64,000 bases of DNA from JAJRWS01 sp039831705 (GTDB lineage Bacteria; Planctomycetota; Planctomycetia; Pirellulales; Lacipirellulaceae), in the NCBI GenBank assembly GCA_039831705.1, contig JBDOMT010000064.1, positions 1 to 64,000 of the forward strand, written 5' to 3'. The position numbers and the translations under genes are program-made. This document shows positions 63,417-64,000 of the stretch, piece after piece. Within the stretch, counting starts at the first letter, position 1. Each line of letters opens with the position of its first letter. The notes beneath the pieces were generated by a model that was not told the origin of the DNA, did not search any database, and saw only the letters and a program-made list of their open reading frames with translations.

Positions 63417-64000
63417 CTACTCTTCCTTCTCGCTGACTTCTTTCAGAATTTGGCTTAATACTTCATCCGCTTGAATCCCCTCTGCTTCGGCTTCGAAGTT
63501 CAAAATAATCCGGTGCCGCAAAGCGGGTAAGAAGACGCTGCGCACGTCCTCAAAACTTACATTGAACCGGCCTGCCAACAAAGCCCTTACCTTGGCTGCT
63601 AACACAACTGTTTGCGCTCCTCGCGGACTACTGCCCCAACGGAGGTAGTGGTTGGTGATTGCCCGCGACAAGGCTCCTTCCGGATGTGTCGCCATCGTGA
63701 GTCTTACCAGGTAATTCTGTACGTGGGGGGCGACGATGACATCACGAACTACCCGTTGCCACTTTATGATTTCAACGCCATCCATGACCTTGTCTGGTTG
63801 AACCGTTACCCCTCGAGTTGTGCGATCAATAATTTCAGAAAGTTCTTCTCGGCTGGAATAGCCAACCAGCAACTTAAAAAAAAACCGATCGAGTTGAGCT
63901 TCGGGGAGAGGGTAGGTTCCCTCCTGTTCCAGTGGATTCTGAGTCGCCATGACAAAAAAAGGAAGTTTCATCGGGAAGATCTGCCCGGCAGTGCTGACCG
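63417..64000 (-). CDS. MoxR-family AAA+ ATPase (5' end outside the window)
   Basis: At least 194 codons are present; the gene runs off the right edge. Upstream of an internal ATG (63971) the frame continues as VSTAGQIFP to the window end, so that ATG is not the start. Family text: FFVMATQNPLEQEGTYPLPEAQLDRFFF (Walker B/sensor 1 side), sensor 2 region SSPRGAQTVVLAAKVRAL, and the C-terminal lid domain. It drives the MoxR-DUF58-VWA module encoded downstream. Confidence 0.9.
   Translation of the reverse strand, partial: VSTAGQIFPMKLPFFVMATQNPLEQEGTYPLPEAQLDRFFFKLLVGYSSREELSEIIDRTTRGVTVQPDKVMDGVEIIKWQRVVRDVIVAPHVQNYLVRLTMATHPEGALSRAITNHYLRWGSSPRGAQTVVLAAKVRALLAGRFNVSFEDVRSVFLPALRHRIILNFEAEAEGIQADEVLSQILKEVSEKEE

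Noticed and set aside
63276..63458. 60-codon + strand frame ahead of the MoxR gene end
   Set aside because: It overlaps the MoxR 3' end on the other strand and lies in a repeat-rich gap, with no ribosome-binding site or domain.

Overview
The window looks like part of a planctomycete chromosome, probably of the Pirellulales. The reasons are a PVC-type membrane-bound dehydrogenase with HEAT-like repeats and a C-terminal CxxCH haem site, many Tat-exported enzymes, a BatA/DUF58/MoxR set, and intergenic spaces full of hairpins and short-period tandem repeats. No rRNA, tRNA, CRISPR array, phage or transposase gene was found. The last gene (MoxR) runs off the right edge. The species cannot be named from sequence alone.

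Layout. 0.1-1.1 kb: hemC. 1.7-20.9 kb: one + strand flagellar locus in assembly order: rod and rings (flgF, flgG, flgA, flgH, flgI, flgJ), hook-filament junction (flgN-like, flgK, flgL), the FliW-CsrA regulatory pair, then filament, cap and chaperone (fliC, fliD, fliS). FlgL (996 aa), FliC (835 aa) and FliD (1044 aa) are greatly enlarged by repeated beta-rich modules. 21.0-24.9 kb: mqnD, an M20D amidohydrolase, a GCS2-type carboxylate-amine ligase and trxA. 25.5-31.2 kb: a long coiled-coil protein, a glycine-rich secreted protein and a polytopic membrane-TPR protein. 31.5-33.6 kb: an EIIA-SLC4 anion transporter fusion.

33.7-43.7 kb: a tight - strand cluster with several start/stop overlaps. 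In transcription order it holds a heparinase II/III-like polysaccharide lyase (now frameshifted), an isochorismatase-fold protein, an Nramp-like transporter, an exported RidA-like protein, an exported amidohydrolase, a Tat-exported polysaccharide deacetylase and a PVC dehydrogenase/cytochrome c (broken by a stop and a frameshift). It reads as an exported glycan or amino-compound catabolic unit that is decaying, or that carries homopolymer sequencing errors. 44-52.9 kb: ligA, a small membrane protein, sppA, a secreted hypothetical, rdgB and two hypotheticals. 53-59.4 kb: typA, a PAS/GAF/receiver protein, a membrane phosphoesterase and a methyltransferase. 59.8-64 kb: BatA-like VWA protein, DUF58 and MoxR.

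The most unusual material lies between genes. There are several dispersed palindromic or terminal-inverted-repeat elements. A 127-bp element is shared, in the same orientation, by the leaders of the flgN-like and DUF58 genes. Heptameric tracts of the AACACTC/AACTCTC/ATCACTC type often abut start or stop codons. Many leaders lack G, and so lack a Shine-Dalgarno sequence. Alternative hairpins precede flgK and flgL, and a long fliC leader carries a sigma-28-like promoter and a terminator-like hairpin beside fliW-csrA. All identities were judged by eye; no database search was run.
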